NCBI RefSeq assembly: GCF_022539315.1
Contig: NC_066313.1
Coordinates: forward strand, 64,173,934 to 64,237,933
DNA from: Serinus canaria
Lineage: Eukaryota; Chordata; Aves; Passeriformes; Fringillidae
Length of the DNA stretch: 64,000 nt
Direction of reading: 5' to 3'
The notes beneath the pieces were generated by a model. That model worked only from the letters and a program-made list of their open reading frames with translations. It had not been told where the DNA came from and searched no databases. Every line of letters begins with the position of its first letter. Position 1 is the first letter of the stretch. This document shows, one piece after another, positions 22,803-36,300 of this stretch. The translations under genes and the position numbers were made by a program.

Positions 22803-25800
22803 CTCTGAAGGACATGGAAACACAAAGCAATAAAAATTGGAAGAAACAAAATGATGCAACGAGTCTCAAATACAGCCTTCACCCTAGACTTTTATGAAAG
22901 TTTGTGTTCTGTCTTTGTTGCTCTTACAGCACAGCCATAACTCCCAGCACTACCGGGATTTGATTTCTAAGGTTGCCTTTGTTATTTTGCTCTGGAATAA
23001 AGTGACTGGAGAAACAGACAAGGAAGAAAACTTCTTCTAACTAGCATTCTTGCTTTTCTAGTACAGTAACTATCCATGAGAAAGTAATTTAATTTTAAAG
23101 GTCAGGTCCTTGAATTCCAACTCAAAATCGTGGTTATCACCATGACTGTGGCAGAATATGTGCACCATATAGACCTCCAGAGAAGTATTTGTGTTCACCA
23201 GGAATCTCATTTGTGTTCACTGGAAATATAGAGGCAGAACTTACTTCAGAAAGGCAGTGTCCCTGACTTTGCTTTCAAGGAGTTAAGGACAACACACTTT
23301 TCTTTCTGGGTACAACTGGTAGCAGATATGATTTCACCTCACAGTTGAGTGGCTACAGGATCCACCAGGGAGGCAACAGTCTTCACACTGCTTCAATCTG
23401 AGGAGGCTCAGAATAGTGATACCAGGACTTTTATTGTGTCTTGTAAGCACACCTGGCAATCAGTTTCTAAGAAATCAAGAAAAAGACATTCTTCTCACCT
23501 TCTTCCAGAAAGATTTCTTTCTTAGTGAGGCAACTGTCCACACAAACAATTTGTCTGTTGGCCAAAGTAGTAGACTGAAGCTTGACTGGACAAGGAAAAG
23601 AACAGGAAGCTGGAAGAGTGACAAAATGTCCTGAGGTAGATCTGCTACTTACGGAAATATTTATTTTATCGTCAGCCAAAACACCTCAGGAGTCCTCCTC
23701 CTTCCTCTCCACCTAATTCTTTTCCCTGTCCTATGACTACTTCAAGAGTTTCTTGCTTCCACAGTTCAATGAAACACTGAGTCTGCTGGCTTTGTTTGAG
23801 AGGAAAGAAATTCTGACGGAGACTGGGAACAGGCCTTTGTGAATGGCTGTAGGAGTATGAGCCTTTACACAAAAACAAAAGCATAACTTGATCTACATTT
23901 AACATTTAAGCTCAGTCCAAGTTGTAGCACCCACTTTTCCCAGAAAGAGGCCTGACCAGGTGGTCTGGTACTGCTGTGAGTGGGAATGTTCCCTGCCTTC
24001 CAGTTCCCTGGTTTTCTTTGGTGTTGCAAATCGTTCACTAACTGAAATAGAGAGATGTACATAAAAAAACCCAAACAAAACATGTTTGTGAATGTTGTCA
24101 CTAATGGCAGACAACCATTTATACATTAAGTAACTCATGATTATGAAAGTCTGCAGTGTCAATGTCAGAGTAATGATCTAATCAATGCACTGCCTTAAAA
24201 TATGTGCATATGGAGGATTTGATTTCTTGTGAACCAGCGAACCTCAGGGCCTTGCTGCACTCGGGTATAAGTTGTTCATAATTTTGTTCTAAGATAAATA
24301 ATTTTTCATATTGCCAGAGAAGTCCTGTTCCATGGATTGCAGTGTACTTTGGACTCACATATTGTTTCTGGTATCTTTTTCTGACTCTGTGCACAGAAAA
24401 GCATTCACTGAAAGGTATGAAATCTACCTTAGTTCCACACTTATGTCAGTAAGTAAGAGTGCCAAATGTAATTTTTGGTTTTGTGTGGATGGAGGACTTT
24501 GGCCCATCCAGAACTCTGACTCAAAAATTGCTGGTAAAGGTATTGGGGAACAATACTTAAAAGAAGAACAAGAAAATTAGAAAATTTCAGTATCAGCCTC
24601 TGGATGCTTTCACATGCAGTTTAAGGCATTTGTCTATTCAATATGATATACTTCAAACTGGACATATATCTATCTATAAGGAGTTTTATAGGAAAAAACA
24701 GTAGAATCTTAGGAAACAGATTGAAATGATAGCTTGAAAAGCATGCTGCCATAACAACAAAGAACAGAAAACAACACTTTTGCAGTGATGTACCGGTAAA
24801 AGAAGGGTGGTGGAATGTCAATGTGAACTGCTAAATTTTCCTTCCAAAAATAAAAACAAATAGTAAAAATCGGAACTCATTTGCATAAAAGTAAATAAAT
24901 TTATTTTAGTTGGTGGAATTGTTCTGAATGCAGCAGAGATTAAAATCCAAATTAATGGTTTCTTCCTATGATCAGACCTAATTTAACTGTAGGAAATAAA
25001 AGGGACTTAAACATGATCAAAAATTACACAGTGCAGTAAACCTGAGTAGTGAAAGAGTAGAGCAACCTGACTAGCATTTCTATCTCGGCTGCTCTGGCTT
25101 TGATGAGTATTATAGAAATAACAATCTCAAGCCTTTGCTCCAGTGAGGACAGTGTGTATGAAATCTGACTTGCCACATCTTACAGAAAATTTTCTGCATG
25201 GTGACCTTTTGCCAAAACAAATTGTATGAAGTTGCTAGCGTTTGCAGGTAGTTGGCAGTTTGCTGTCCAAAGCAAATATAAGAAACTCAATGTGCAGTGA
25301 CAGTTATGAAAACTGTTGTGTCTAAACAAACTAACCAGAACACAGTTCTCGAGACACAGTGCTTTATAAATTATTCGTTTAAGGCGTAAGCTTACAGAAA
25401 GAAGCATTGCATAACTCAGCCATAAAAATGGAAGAATCTGTGCTTAAATAGGACTGCATACTTCCCCCAAACACATCTTGAAAAAAAAGATTTTTTTATA
25501 TTCAGTAATTCCTTATGGAACAGTGTTTTTTCTTGCAGAGATGATAACATGGACAAAATCACGTCCATGACTCAGACAAAGTAACATTTCACATTAACAC
25601 GGACAAGATTTTTAAAAAATTTTTGATGGGTTTTAGTGCTTTTGGGTAGAACTAGTATTTTAATTAAAAAGAGTGATGTATTATACTGGCATAAGTCCCA
25701 GTAAGACCTAAGTGACTTATAGACCATTTACTAGTATAACAAGTGAAGATCTCCCCAATATCCCATTTATTTTCAGCAAAAAGCTTACAATGGGTTCTCA

Positions 25801-27181
25801 ATATTTTACTTTTCCCAAAAGTCCATCCTTAATTTTTCATAAAGAAGCAACAAGGTATAGCAGTTGGATATAAATCAGTATTTCCCACTACATTCCCAAC
25901 TTCAAATGCCAGTGCTCAGTCTTAAGTGTGTCATCCAGACTCCATTTACAATTTTAAACTTCTTTCAGCTTGTGGTCTCAGAGATTTTTCAAAAGCAGTA
26001 TGAATCCTCCTGTCAGTATTTCTGCTGGCAATAGTCTTGGGGCTTTTATTCGCCTTTCCTGGATCAAAAGCTGAGAGCCACCTACCTCTTTACTAGTCTG
26101 TGAAGGGTTACTTCTACACATTAGTAGAGGATAGTTCATCCAGCCTCTTTTAGACACCCATCATAGGCTGAGATGAATCCCTCTCCAAAGACACCTATCA
26201 TTTTCACTGTAACTGTAGATGAGTTTACTGAGAAATGTATCTCAAGATAAATCTCACCAGGAGCATCAAAACCATAAAAAGATGCCAGATATTTTTTTTA
26301 AGTACCCAGTGTTTTAAGTTGCTAAATTTACTCATTAAATAGTCTTATCTGACATTATTCATTGTTTATTCTGGTTAACATTAGAGTAAAATGTGATCAT
26401 AACCATAAGAGTAGGTATGTTTGTAGTAAGGGACTCAGACTATAGCACCATGCCAACAAACCTAACCCCTACAAAAATGATACATGATCTCATTTCAAAC
26501 ACCTTACAAAAAAAAATCAGAATGCTGTTGTAAGGAGCTGCAAAAAAGATGTAACATTATTTTGGACACTTGGAACTGAGTGCTATGTAGTTAAGGCAAA
26601 CCAGTCTGCTTGAGAAGAACCAGCAGTGGGGATGTCAGGCAGTTTGCAATACTTGTCAAACATTCCTCCTTGCCTTCCTTTATCAGAAATACAGATGCAT
26701 CTCCCATTGTCCATCCCAGCTTTTGAATGTTCTGTGGTGGAGGAAGCTCAAGAGTTTTGAGGATTCCTATCCCACTGGGAAGGCTGACAAACTATCCAGA
26801 AAAATTTTTCAAATAAAATTCAGGAATAGATTAACCAACTGAGAAACCAGCAAACGAGGGACTGAGGTTTAAGAATATTTCTGAAAACCCACTTGTTAGA
26901 TTTCTACACAGGAAGTGGCAGCTTGCGGGGTGAACCACCACTTTGCATTCAGGGAAAAATGAGAAAGACATTCTGTTTATAAAAGGGACCCTTACAGATA
27001 TACACAGGACAAGGGGTTTGTTGAATAGCTCCAGAATGGCCACATTCAGATACTAAGGCAACTTCTTACTTTGAAATCAAGGCTATCCCTTTCATTTTCC
27101 CCCACATTTTTCAACTGAACTTCTAAAAGAGTACCTTAGTAAGTAGATGATTCCTACTACACAAAGCCCAAGGATATCCAG
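22803..27181. other. Unassigned AT-rich non-coding stretch
   Basis: No gene is recognised. A short near-duplicate TTTGTGTTCAC occurs at about 23189 and 23211, and an A/C-rich patch AAAAAAACCCAAACAAAACA lies near 24063. The other open frames look like chance. Confidence 0.55.
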
Positions 27182-27219
27182 GAGAAATAATAGAGCTGAA
27201 GAGAAATAATAGAGCTGAA
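27182..27219. repeat. Perfect 19-bp tandem duplication
   Basis: GAGAAATAATAGAGCTGAA occurs twice head to tail (27182-27200 and 27201-27219) with no mismatch. The identity suggests a recent slippage or small duplication event in otherwise unique DNA. Confidence 0.95.
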
Positions 27220-30200
27220 TCTAATGGAGAACTGAGGTATGCAATCTAGATTTTATCTAACTGTCTTGTAGCCTCATCAAAATGAATTTTCAAGCTTTAA
27301 ATATTTAAGGACAAAAAAAACCCAGAAAAACCAAAACAAAAATCAACCCTGTAGGGAGAAATCAGTTTGAATAGTTTTTGTTTCTGTGAAACAGAAAAGA
27401 ACCCAGATATCCCTATGACTTCAAAGTGTCACTGAAAGATTGATGGAAAAACCCTTCAGTATGATTCCCTCAAGTCAGAGAAAAGCTGTTTCCATTACTT
27501 TTCTGTGGGGAACAGGGTTTCAGTAACCAGTTAAGTTGATCGCAGCTCGTTATATCTTTTACCAGGAGTTATTATATTTATCCATTGTCAATTTTTCTAA
27601 TTTGAAGAAAATTATTTGACTTCAGGGGACCACTACAAACTTCTTGAAGTTCATGCTTTTTTTGGTGTGTGTGTGTATGTGTCTCTTATTTATTTATGTT
27701 TAGCATTAGCAGTTTCCACTAATCAGCTGCAGAATGCAAACAGAATTCCAGCTGGCCTTGGCAAGAGATTCTGCTGGGAAGTAACCCCAGACAGCTTCAC
27801 TGTGGCAATTAGGGACTCATTCATTAGTAGTGTGAAAATATAAAGGCTGCTGGAGGAAAACAGACATATATAACATCCAAACTTTTGAAGGAAGGATATT
27901 TGTGCTAATTTCACAGATTCCATTGCCCCAAATCAATTTATTTCAACACTGCAAGAAGGTGCCTTGAACTGCAATTAGTAGTTTGTGAAATTTATTTTCT
28001 TTCTTCCTAATGAAAAAATTCACCAAGAAACCCTAAGGAGCAAACAAGGCCCACACTTCTGGTCTATATATGGTCTTCTTCATAATTTCCATGAACATTA
28101 TATGATGAGAATTAATCCAATATCATAGGCACGCTGGACCAACTGCAGATGCCAATTGCTCATGCTGTGATTCAGAACTGAGCTACAACTTGGAGAAGTT
28201 TGCAGGTTTTGGTGGCACTTGTGTGTACAGCTCTAAGGTTAACTCTAAGCCTATGTAGGAGCAAACAATTTACAGAGGACTGAGGGTAAGGTATAACCAA
28301 GGTGCTGGAGTGAATCAGTGTCACTGAGTCCAATTTTGCTGTCAGCCATCGTTCAGTAGAGTGTCTGAAAGTATTCTTAAGAAGAGCGTGATGGTAACCA
28401 AATGGGTTGCATTTGCAATCACTTTTATGCTTTGACTTAGGAGACTATTAATCTTGTAGACTTTAAAGAGAAGTTAAATGCAACTACTGCCAAATGTTCA
28501 ACCACTGAAGACATTCATGGATTCAGATGTTTTCTGGTAGGGAACTTATATCTATTCTAAGGGAAGGCAGTGAAGGAATCCTACTAAGGTTGAACTCTTT
28601 TCTGTTGCATCCACTACTGATAGAAAATAGTGAAAGGGAAACAGCTAAGACTTGGTTAAGACCCTTTTTTATCTGAAAACCATCTTGCAGTGGTCTGAAA
28701 TACCTTAAAGCAAGTTGTGGTTACACTAGCTGGCATGTAGAGCCAACAGCCCATTAGCCAGATGAAAATTGCTGCAATATGACAGATGTTTGACTCCATT
28801 TCTGCCTGGAGGCTGGTGTAAACCAGTAACATTAGTTCTTTGCCAGCTGGATAATATTCCTACACTAGATATTATTTCTTGCTCAGGTAATTCAGTGACT
28901 GTCCATTGTTTGTTAGAAATGAAGGAAAAGAATCAGCCCAAGCAAAAGGTAATTAATCTTATTAAAACACACCAAAACACAACAACTGGAACTCATTAGA
29001 CTAAAACAAGGTTGAGCTTCTGGTCTCAGTTTGATTCCTTGAAGATAAATGTCCAGAAGTAAGCACTTTTATCCCTGTGGCACATTTATTAAAACTCTTA
29101 AAAGAGAATCAACAATTGAGAATCAGCAAAAAGTCCAAATAACTAATTTGAACCATGCAGAAGTATTCTAGGTCACAACTAAAGAATCTGAAAAGGTAGG
29201 GAGTAGAAAATTGCGATCAAGTGAATTTGTTCTATATTAAACAACCAGTCCACTCAGTAAGAATTAATTGGGAATATTTCTTAAGTCAAATAAACTTTAT
29301 TTGAAATAGCAAAATAACATACAAATGTTTTTATTTATACATATCAATTTTCTGGGCAGATTCCTATATTAGTATCTTGCACCTCAGTCTTTTGGTGGTC
29401 AATTACCTTTGGTAATTACATTAAAAAATAAAATTCTTATTTTTCACTACAGTCACCCACTTCTCTATACAAAATCAGTAATTATTATTAATCATAGTTG
29501 TCAAACTCTGCCTTTAGTATCTGGCTAGTACCTTATTTATATCACAAACACATCCAAGCAACTCAGTCAAAATATCAGAAACTTTTTTTCTCTGAATTCT
29601 GCTGTAACAAACCAACAGAAGAAAACCTCCTCTCCCCTCCACAGAAGCCATCCAGATTAGATGCTTTGTCAGCCTGATTCTAGGTGATACAGCTCTCAAG
29701 TTAACAAAAACAATTAACTAGCATATGCACTCCAAAGTAGCTTTTGTTCACTGGTACAGAACCAGAGCCATTTTCAGACTACCAGGAACATGTGCAACTA
29801 CATAAGCTGTACAATTATAAAGATGTTCTTAGGAAAGTAATATCTGAAGAGTAACAAAGCTCATAGTTTATTCGACCTGCATATAAAACCGTTGAAGTAT
29901 AATACATTTATCACATTAAAAATGCATCATTAAAATTTAAAAGCAGGTGCAGTTACTCAATAAGCTAATGGTATAGTCTGAAGACTCCACTCAAGATTGT
30001 ACTGTTGAATTCCCATTTGGATAAAACAGAGAGAGAAAAACAGAGGGAAGGAATTGGAGTGACCTTGCACCAAGGTGTTAGTGCCTGATCCTATGTTTCT
30101 GGTAGACTGTGGTTGAGCTCCACTCTGAGGATCTTTAAAGCACTGCATTTTCACTGCTGTGAGTGGATGCATTTTACAAGTGAGCTTGAAAAAAAGCAAC

Positions 30201-30754
30201 AGCCAAACTCTATGGAGAGGTACCTGTGGATGACTCTGCATGACAATAAGCCAAAGGCAGTCTGATGGAGGAAAATAATTAATACATATACACAGGAAAA
30301 TAATAAAAATTGAAGCACAGCACAATTTCCCCCAACATTTTGAAGAACACATATATTCATAAAATGAGCTTGTAAGATTCCTGGAGAAAGTGAATAAGTG
30401 AAGGGATTTCCACTTTACACAGTAGAGAAATTAGTGGCCTTCTCAAAGAAGCAGCTGTGTTTTCAAGAAGATCTGTCTTGTTTAAGAGCTCCAACTAAAA
30501 GTTTAAATTCAAAACCCATTCTAATTTTATAAAACAACCATTTGGCTTCACAGATATAAGAATCTTGTCAGATGGAACACATCACAACTCCCTTTAGCCA
30601 GGGGTTTGCACTGTGGAAGCATGTATATAGATCACAGCTAGTTTGTCTGGGAACTTTACGTCTCCACTGTTTGAAGTTTAGGATATTCTCCTTTGCTCTG
30701 AACTTAATCTAAAAAGAAATTTGTCTTATTCAAATCACTTCGTGGTATAAATGG
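27220..30754. other. Unassigned AT-rich non-coding stretch
   Basis: No gene is seen. There is an A/C-rich patch at about 27310-27345 and a short TG run at 27666-27682. The part at 27700-27850 is less AT-rich and could be conserved, but I have no direct evidence. A 131-codon minus-strand frame at 29957-30352 is judged spurious. Confidence 0.5.
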
Positions 30755-30893
30755 ATTCGTGCACTGTAAGTGGGGAAACTGGGGCATCCACCTCCAAACT
30801 GCAGCATGAGGACAGTGCTATGTAACCAATGCACTTAACTTCAGTAGGAACCACATTTGGGTGAGTTCCCATTGCAGGCAAGACTTAAGTGGA
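30755..30893. repeat. Palindromic dispersed repeat copy 3, with a MIR-like word beside it
   Basis: TGTAAGTGGGGAAACTGGGG CA at about 30766 resembles the antisense MIR word 'tttacagatggggaaactgaggca'. It is followed by an imperfect hairpin: CTTAACTTCAGTAGGAAC (30834-30851) pairs with GTTCCCATTGCAGGCAAG-ACTTAAG (30865-30889). The arms carry the same 'gacttcaatgggaa' theme as the copies at 2118 and 10363. Family unknown. Confidence 0.33.
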
Positions 30894-32430
30894 TTGATTT
30901 AGATGACTGTAAAACATTTGTTGCCTTGAACCTTGGGAATTACAGCGAGTTTCGCTGTTCATGTCATATTTTTGAAGGAAAGAAGAGTAGATCTGGGCTG
31001 GAGGAGCAGAAATGACACAAACTGATAGTGGTAGGCTATGTAACACACAGCCACATTCTTTTCAGGAAAAGAGAGATGAAAAACTACGTTCACTTAAAAA
31101 CTGCATTTCAGTTCAGTCTGTGCACAAAGTATTTGCATCTAAATGCCCCAGTGTTTTTGAGGTCTGCTTTATTTAGGATAGAACTGCGAGGATGTAGGCC
31201 ACACAGTGCCAGGTAACATTCGTGGATTTAAACTTCACAGATGAAGTTTATAAACAATCAAAGAATCATTTAGATTGAAATAGACCGGTAAGATCATCAA
31301 ATCCAGCCAGTAACACAGCACCACCAAGCCCACCTCTAAACTGTGTCCATAACAAGTCTGCCACTCAGCCATGTTTGTAAGAGACACATCTACATGGTTT
31401 TTAAATGCCCCCAGGGATGTGACTCCACCACTTTCCTAGGCAGCCTTTTCTAATGCTTTACTGTCCTTTCCATGAAGAAATTTTTCTCAATACCTCATCT
31501 AAACCTCTTCTGGAACCTTGGAGTTATTTTTCTTATCACTTATTACTTGGGAGAAGAGACTGGCCCCCAACTTGCTGCAACTTCCAGTGGTTGTAGAGAG
31601 TGGCAAATCTCAAATTCCCTCGGCTCATATTCAGCTGGCTGTCAACCAGCACCTGCTGGTCCTTTTCCACCAGGCCTTTTGCAGTCACTCATCCCCCAGC
31701 CTGTAGCACCACATGGAGTTGTTGTGACCTAAGGGCAGGACTGGGCACTTGGCCTTGCTGCAGCTCGTACAATTGGCCTTGGCCAATGGATCCAGCCTGT
31801 TCAGATCCCTCTGCAGAACCTTCCTAGCCTCCACAAATCAATACTTCAACCCAAGCTGGTGCTGCTTGAAAACTGACTGAAGATGCACTCCACTCCCTTT
31901 TCCAGATCATTGATAAAAATATTCACCCCAATCCTGAGTCCTGGCAAACCCCACTTATGACCAGCCACCAGCCACCAGTTTTATTCCATTGACCACATCT
32001 CCCCGGCCTTGGCTATCCAGCCAGTTTTTTACCCAGAAGAGAGTACACCTGTCCAAGACATGAGTGCCCAGGTTCTCCAGGAGAATTCTCTGGGAAAAGG
32101 TGTCAAAGCCTTTAGTAAAACCTGGGTAGACAACACCCTACAGCTTTTCCCTCAGCCACTAAGTACCTCACCCTGTCACAGAAGGAGAGCAGGTCAGGAC
32201 CTGCCTTTCATGAACACATGCTGGCTGGACCCAAATTCCTGGCTGTCCTGTACATACCATGTGATGGCACTCAAGATGAGCTGCTCCGTGACCTTCCACG
32301 GCACTAAGGTCAAACTGATCTCTCATTCCCTGCATCCCTTCAGGCTCTTCTTGGAGACACATATCACATTTGCTAACTTCCAGTAACTGCCCCAGTTAGG
32401 CAGAACTTCTGGTAAATGATTAGTGAGCAC

Positions 32431-32691
32431 TTATGCCAGTTCCCTTATTACCCTTGGGTGGCTCTCCCTTATTACCCTTGGAGGGATCTCCTCTGGCCTC
32501 ATAGACTTCTGTGGGTCTGTGTGCTGTAGCAGGTTGCTAAACATTTTGCCTTGGATTCTGTGAGCTTCATTCTGCTCCCCATCCCTGTCTTCCAGCTCAG
32601 TGGGCTGGGAACACAAGAGCAACTGTCTAATAGTAATGAGTGAGGTAAAGAAGGTGTTAAAGGTCTCAGCCTTCTCCTCACCCTTTGTCAC
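32431..32691 (-). pseudogene. CR1 ORF2 linker fragment upstream of the RT domain
   Basis: This 86-codon open frame belongs to the CR1 at 31257-33305. It reads MTKGEEKAETFNTFFTSLIT at its start (the conserved 'EKAExxNxFFxS' block) and DPQKSMRPEEIPPRVIRESH near its end (CR1 'HKSMGPDEMHPRVLREL'). A short internal duplication of PRVIRE (PPRVIRESHPRVIRELA) reflects the repeated CTCCCTTATTACCCTTGG words at about 32441-32483. There is no independent start or promoter. Confidence 0.88.
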
Positions 32692-32804
32692 TCTATCTAC
32701 TCTTCTATCTCCATTAAAAAATGGAGAGTCCCTTCAGCCCTCCTTTTGTTGCTCACTTCTTTATAGAAACATTTAAAAAATGTTTCTTATGTCAGTAACC
32801 AGTT

Positions 32805-32830
32805 ACAGTCCTACAGTCCTACAGTCCTAC
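32805..32830. repeat. 8-bp tandem repeat, three copies
   Basis: ACAGTCCT is repeated three times without mismatch (32805-32828) and followed by AC. It lies inside the minus-strand CR1, in a region where the ancestral element has no such array, so it is a post-insertion expansion. Confidence 0.93.
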
Positions 32831-33305
32831 TAGATCTTCTAATTTTCTCTCTGCATAATTTCACAACATCCTCATAGTCTTCCTGAGTGACCTGCCCCTT
32901 CTTCCAAAGTTCATAAACTCTCCTTTTTTTTCCCTGAGTTCAAGACAAAGCTCCCTGTTCAGCCAGGTCAGTTGTTCTTCCTTGCTGGCTGATCCTTAAG
33001 CACATGAGTATGGCCTGCTCCTGCACTTCTAAGATTTCCTTCTTGAAGAATGTCCAGCTTTTCTGGACTGCTTTGTTATTCAGGACTGCCTCCCAAAGGA
33101 CTCTATCAACCAGACCCCCAAACTGGCCAAAGTCGACTCTCTGTAAGTGGCAGTTCTACTGACCCCCCTCCTCACATCACCCACCAGTCCTTCTCTGCTT
33201 GCAAACACCAGATCCAGTCAGGCTCCCTCCCTAGTTGGCTTAGTCACCAGCTGTATCAGGAAGTTATCTTCCACACACTTCAGGAACCTCCTAATGAAGT
33301 GGCCA

Positions 33306-36300
33306 GGTCTAAAAAGAACTAAGAAATGTGTTTATCATTTGTTCATTTTTTCGGTTGGCATCTGATAAAAATAAAGAAAAATAAATGCCACTGTTGACAA
33401 AAAGGAAGTGAAGAGGAAAGAGGTAAAAAAAAAAGAATTCTAAAATGTTGCTTCAATCCTTCTGCAGATTATTGGGCATTTTGTCAGCGATCAATAAAAT
33501 TTTATGACTCCCCAATATTGGCTCAAAAAGCTTTGCAATGTCTGTAAGGCATTATGAAACATGAAAGTTTTATGAAACATCAGACTCCCACAGCTTCCAG
33601 ACACACTTAAATAGTGGGGCATTGCAGTGGAAGTCAGAAGCCTTTGTAGGAAATGTGGAAGGAGCTTTTGACAAAAAGCAGCACAGCACCATTCACTGGA
33701 TGATGGGAAAATGTGTGTCCCTCTCCTGCCTCTTCTGGAACAACTGTCCTCTGTGAGGGATGGAGGGGTTTTGGGTCCTGTTTCTTCAAACATTCCCAAA
33801 CAGGAATATGCAGAAGCAGCAAACTAAGTGCAGAAATACATTATTCACATATATGTATGTATGTATCACGGAAATGGTCTCCTTCACTGAGCAAAGCTTT
33901 GTCTTGGAATTGATGTGGATATACCTTTCCTGAATGTAGGCCACACAGCATCAGGTTAGGCTGCTTCCAGCACCACCTCACAGCGAGGAGAGACAAAAAC
34001 GAGGCGAGGCATCACAAACTCAAGTCACACTGCTGAAAAGCAGTGTGCTAAATGCTGCTTAAATGTAACATAACCTGAAGGCCTGCAAAGAAAGACATTT
34101 TTGAGGTGTAAATTTCTTAAGCATAGTCGGCATGCGTGCCCCAAACTGGAAAATATCTGAGGTATACACACCTGAAGTATACATGGCCTTATAGTGCATT
34201 GATGTATATGCTCTTTCTCCATATAAAAGTACTATGCAAGCTTCCAACTTGATGATTCAATGCATCTGAATATCTCAATAAACTTACACTTTTTAAAGAA
34301 ATACAGTTAACATATCTAGAAGCAGATGAATTCCCAGTATAATTAGAAGTTCAGGAAGATCACTATGATTCAATATGTTACATGTTTCTTGAATTTCTCT
34401 GGCAAAAGTACACTGTAAATTGGCCCAGAGCTCATTATCAATTTGGAAGTTGAAACTGTCATTCATTTTCTGTTGATCAAACAAGGAAACTTAGTTTGGT
34501 ATGCTCTTAAGTTTTCTATCAACATAAATGAAATAGTTAATTTTTCAGTATTTATTGTTCATTATTCACTACAGAAAATTATCTGTTTTATAATTTATCA
34601 TTGATGTTCTATTTATGTACTGTGAGTGGTTGTCATAGTTTGTTTTTAATCTTTCAAAAATTAAAGATGAACTAGTTCTTTTGTTGTTATCCACAAATGA
34701 AAGAAATGAAAACTTGTTCTTAAGGTTTTAAATCTATATCTTTTCACTGACAATATATTCCTTTAGAGAGAAGTCACCTTCATTGTGAACTTTGCCCACT
34801 TCCTGGTTTATTGGTTAATATATTAAATAGCATATTTAGGGGAACACTACATAACTTACTCTTTGATCCAGAAAATTTGCATTATGTTATTAATATATTT
34901 TCAATAATGTTGCATTTTCAACAGTTTTTAAATATTTTCATCAATACTTCTCCAAAGTAGAAGCAAACACTTATAGACAGATGCTTTTATTCCCAGCTCA
35001 TTTTTTTAAATTGCTACTCCTTTTGACTTTTGAGTCTTCTCCTTACAACAGTTAGTTCTGAAAAAAACCCAAACCACCAGGTGTTCAAATTCATAAACAC
35101 AGATAAATCTTGCAGCGCGTACAGAAAAAGCTGATGAATATTCTTACCACAAGCTCATGTCCATATGTTTAGACACTCTCCAACAACAGAACTTTCTATG
35201 TAGGAAGCTCAAGTTTGAGAACAGTCTCTTCTATGGATGACATTGCAGCGCCTATTCAGGGACATAAGCATAGACAGGGAAATCCTCAGTGTCCTAAATT
35301 ATAGATTGTCCACACAAAGTGGGCAGACATGAAACAGAAAGTGAAGAGGACCCCATTCTTTCTGACCTGTAGCCAAAGGAAGGGATATCCTGAGGAACTG
35401 AAAAGGCACCATCTACAGCTGACATTAGGAAGTAAAATCTTTCCTCTCATATTAAAAACAGATCATATAGAGCACTTTGTCTAAAAACCATACTTCAACT
35501 TCCTACAACTGTACTGAAGAACAGTTTTGGAAAGATGTGCAAAGTTTTCAGGTGTTTAAAAAAACCCCACATACACCTGAGTTCAGTGAAGAACAAAGAT
35601 GCCAAGATCAGCTGTGAATGTGTCTTCCAGTGACCTGTTTTAAATGTGTGCAAGTTCTAAACTGCTTTATGCCTGTCTTATGTGAGGACATTACAGCCAC
35701 TGAATCCCAAGGGCAAGGTCAGCTGTGTCCACCATGATCATGCTTGCTACAGCCCAGCTGCCAGATAACCTGTACTGTAGCAGGGGAATGCTCAGACAGG
35801 AGAGCCTGAGTGAATCCATGTCTGAATTCCTGTAGGAAAAATTACTGGGAGATTCCATGTAATAGGGAGCCAGCCCATGTGCTTGAGTGGCTCCCTGATG
35901 TCTCAAATCACTTTTTCCATTGATGAGGTGTGAGACTGGGCAGTGATTGACAAGCACTTGGAGTAACAAATGGTATTTTGAGAATAGCCTTGAGAGAATG
36001 ATTTAGAAGTGTTTGACGTTATATTTAAGTATGGTTGATAACTGGTGATAACAATTGGTGATAACATTACCAACATGTCTCTTTTCTTTAAGCACTCAAG
36101 ATGTATGGGAGTTAGGCATGTAAGCGACTTGTTTCAGGAAATACAGACAAAAGTGGACGTCTCAAGCAGAAGGTGAGTTGACCCCACAGGGAAAAACAAT
36201 CTGTTAAGAACCCAAAACTCTTGGCAGGCAGCCCGGACCCATATATTTTCTTAGATAAAATTCTTCACAATGCACAACTGAAGGGAATGTTAAAGGAAAT

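Larger units (their letters stand above)
31257..33305 (-). mobile_element. CR1 LINE, longest copy in the window (about 2 kb), internally deleted
   Basis: The 3' tail is at the left (AATCAAAGAATCATTTAGAT). Moving right come 3' UTR and C-terminal sequence (31280-31580), then a jump near 31585-31620 that drops most of the ORF2 C-terminus. The RT thumb and palm follow (31640-32390), then fingers and linker with MTKGEEKAETFNTFF at 32640-32691, and an upstream region up to 33305 (CCTGCCCCTTCTTCCAAAG, AAGATTTCCTTCTTGAAGAA, GACTGCCTCCCAAAGGACTC). A second small deletion joins 'ccccctcct' to 'cacatcaccc' near 33165-33180. At 31861-31872 the catalytic F-A-D-D equivalent reads F-S-S-S, losing both aspartates. 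Many stops interrupt ORF2, so the copy is dead. An 8-bp triplet repeat at 32805 arose inside it. Confidence 0.95.

Noticed and set aside
29957..30352. 131-codon minus-strand frame with hydrophobic stretches
   Set aside because: It shows no domain, splice context or neighbouring exon. The hydrophobicity follows from T-rich codons in AT-rich DNA.
34875..34882. Octamer-type (ATTTGCAT) POU site in an AT-rich block
   Set aside because: An 8-bp word is expected by chance many times in DNA of this size and composition.
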